In this document: piece by piece, positions 6,346 through 7,857 of the stretch
Position numbering within the stretch: position 1 is the stretch's first letter
Layout: each line of letters opens with the position of its first letter
Source of the DNA: Syntrophaceae bacterium
GTDB lineage: Bacteria > Desulfobacterota > Syntrophia > Syntrophales > UBA2185
Assembly (NCBI GenBank): GCA_003508565.1
Contig: DNUI01000067.1
Coordinates: forward strand, 1-7,857
DNA: 7,857 bases
Direction: 5' to 3'
Notes under the pieces: generated by a model
What the model was told of the DNA's origin: nothing
The model's input: only the letters and a program-made list of their open reading frames with translations
The model's database searches: none
Made by a program: the position numbers and the translations under genes

Positions 6346-7416
6346 ATGAAGAAATATATTTTTCTCATGAGTCTTTTGGTAGCAGGTACTTTAGGATTCC
6401 TGTCGGCAGGTACTGTTGCTGCCTTTGCCCAGGGATCAACCCCTTCATCAAATCCTGTCCAGGAGAAACCACTTTCTGTCCTCCTGGTCGAGAGGGATGT
6501 TCCGCAGACTCGCGTCGACTTTGAGCCTGTCGTTAACCATGGGGCTTTGGTCGCAAACCTCTCCGATGAAACCATAGAGGTTGATATTGAATCTCCCATT
6601 CCTCAAGGGCTCTATGTCGTGAAAAAATTTTTCCCTACTTTTGGACATGATTCGCTTTTGGCAATGCCCATGCAGTTTCCCCAAAAGGTAGCTATATCGG
6701 AGTATAAGACCCTCGATCGTCCCCTCATAGATACGAAGAACAACGAAACTGTCTTCCGCTGGGAAAATATCTCTATCCCGGCGAAACAGGCCGTCATCGC
6801 CCAGTATGACAATTATTTCGGACCACGCTCCCAATTTTATACCAAGGATGGGTTGAAGATTTTAGAACTCGACATCCGCACCTCCTTTAAAGCCTCCTCA
6901 ATAGACGGCGGAAAAGGTGTTGTCTTCGAGCTATACTATGATATGGAAAATAAGGGGAAAGAAGAAATAGAAGATATCCTCATGGACGTTATACTGCCTG
7001 ATAGCGTTTATGTAGAAGAAGAAAAACCGCCGGTGCAGCTCTTTGAGGTGGCTGACGCGGTTGCGTCTCCTCAGGTAAATATCATGAGGGGAATGCTTGG
7101 AGATGGGTTCGGCAAGGCTGCTGTTGGTACGATTTTCACCGTCGATATCCGGTCGATACAACCGGGAAGTTCTCACAATATCTGGATGAAGGTGATGGGA
7201 AAGAACATAGCCAAGGAAGGAGATAGCTATCCCCTTCTTACTTTCCAATATCGGACAAAGGGAAACCCGATCTGGCCACCCACGATACTGAGGAGCAAAA
7301 AGAAATTAGAGATAACAAGATATTCCTATCGGCACGCTAATTTGATCCTGCCTGACAACAAGCTTTTCAGATTTGAACCTGATGGAATAAAAGTCTTTCA
7401 GATCAATGGGTTATGA
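6346..7416 (+). CDS. Exported protein of unknown function, cysteine-free and probably beta-rich
   Basis: A 356-residue protein I do not recognise. Residues 1-28 are a textbook signal peptide: MKK start, hydrophobic core about 4-20, AFA before the likely cleavage after Ala28. A Ser/Pro-rich stretch follows (31-40). The mature protein has many alternating hydrophobic/polar strands, no cysteine, and a segment at 192-219 (FELYYDMENKGKEE...) resembling the loose pattern of Ig-like or conserved-repeat adhesion domains; that likeness is impressionistic. ATG 6346 is chosen over the in-frame ATG at 6244 because the longer form would bury the signal peptide behind 34 odd residues translated from two hairpins. 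No clear Shine-Dalgarno precedes 6346, only an A-rich tract. It lies 105 bases after the caspase-like gene on the same strand and is probably co-transcribed. It may be a substrate, partner or surface protein handled by that enzyme. Confidence 0.75.
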   Translation: MKKYIFLMSLLVAGTLGFLSAGTVAAFAQGSTPSSNPVQEKPLSVLLVERDVPQTRVDFEPVVNHGALVANLSDETIEVDIESPIPQGLYVVKKFFPTFGHDSLLAMPMQFPQKVAISEYKTLDRPLIDTKNNETVFRWENISIPAKQAVIAQYDNYFGPRSQFYTKDGLKILELDIRTSFKASSIDGGKGVVFELYYDMENKGKEEIEDILMDVILPDSVYVEEEKPPVQLFEVADAVASPQVNIMRGMLGDGFGKAAVGTIFTVDIRSIQPGSSHNIWMKVMGKNIAKEGDSYPLLTFQYRTKGNPIWPPTILRSKKKLEITRYSYRHANLILPDNKLFRFEPDGIKVFQINGL

Positions 7417-7857
7417 TGATAAGGACAATCTGTCCCCTGCCTCATGTTTACCAGTTGTTCTTGGACAGGACGCATCTTTACGTGTACCCTCGCCAACATG
7501 TGATGCTCCTCCCGTATGTAATATTATCCATAAGATCACAAGACTTTTATTGCCCCTAAGAGTGGCATACTGGCTACATGTTACAGAAATGTCTTTCGAG
7601 CAAAATGCAGATAGTGGAAATGATGGCATGATTTCCTCCATTCTATGGCATCATTTTAATTATCAATCACTCACTTATTACGTTGACTTTCTACGTATTA
7701 TTCCCTATCCTCAGTTCATAAAACCATCATGATTCCGTTCTTCTATAGGAGAGGAAAATGGGAAATCCATGAAGAAAACAGGTATGGTAGTTACCGGATA
7801 ATAAAAGATCAGAGAACTTCCGGTAAAGGCTCAAGGTACTAGAATAAAGCAGATTCA
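7417..7857. other. Right-end region without a convincing gene
   Basis: Frames here (7406-7732 plus, 7411-7641 minus) have no recognisable family and look accidental. Visible structure includes an 8-bp inverted repeat, AAATGATG (7618-7625) with CATCATTT (7649-7656), followed by a short T-rich run. It overlaps an alternative hairpin GGAAAT/ATTTCC (7616-7621 and 7631-7636). Either might end transcription of the cluster, but both are A/T-rich and weak. A promoter-like pair and a 37-codon frame follow. Confidence 0.5.
7683..7711 (+). promoter_or_regulatory. Possible sigma70-type promoter reading out of the window
   Basis: TTGACT (7683-7688) and TATCCT (7706-7711) are separated by 17 bases. A strong Shine-Dalgarno-like sequence (AGGAGAGG, 7747-7754) follows downstream, but the ATG 3 bases after it (7758) meets a stop after four codons. 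Support is by pattern only. Confidence 0.3.

Noticed and set aside
7406..7732. 108-codon plus-strand frame at the right end, and the opposing frame 7411-7641
   Set aside because: Neither has a motif, signal peptide or good ribosome-binding site; the plus frame would begin inside the end of the preceding gene.
1..7857. CRISPR arrays, tRNA or rRNA genes
   Set aside because: No regularly spaced repeats, no cloverleaf-like sequence next to the recombinase stub, and no rRNA-like segments were seen.

Overview
The window reads like chromosomal DNA from a Gram-negative (diderm) bacterium. It encodes a peptidoglycan lytic transglycosylase of the MltA type and apolipoprotein N-acyltransferase (Lnt), and most of its remaining products carry Sec-type signal peptides. 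No ribosomal or other lineage marker is present. A Desulfobacterota- or Nitrospirota-like source is only an impression from protein style.

Left part (1-4051): the 3' end of mltA; an MFS drug/siderophore-type exporter starting at TTG, behind a near-consensus sigma70-like promoter; a complete lnt with its nitrilase catalytic triad intact, behind its own weaker promoter; and the C-terminal stub of a tyrosine recombinase directly after lnt. All point right, but gaps of 281 and 356 bases suggest separate transcription units.

Middle (4052-4548): about 500 bases without a gene. It holds a second copy of the promoter-like block found before the MFS gene (34 of 45 positions identical, same -35/-10 spacing), followed by a leader of roughly 230 bases rich in perfect inverted repeats.

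Right part (4549-7416): three consecutive genes for exported proteins that I cannot assign to named families. The first (141 aa) is a signal peptide plus one small domain. The second (373 aa) has the same small domain at its N-terminus (31 of 70 aligned residues identical), then a charged linker, then a C-terminal domain with a caspase-fold (clan CD/CHAT-like) signature: a hydrophobic strand ending in GHG (His253) and another ending in NSC (Cys297). The third (356 aa) is a cysteine-free exported protein that looks beta-rich. Strong stem-loops sit before genes two and three. My inference is a secreted proteolytic module: a caspase-like enzyme with an N-terminal prodomain, a stand-alone prodomain paralogue that could act in trans as inhibitor or chaperone, and a third exported partner or substrate. 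This trio is the most novel content of the window.

The last 440 bases (7417-7857) hold no convincing gene, only a possible promoter and a 37-codon open frame.
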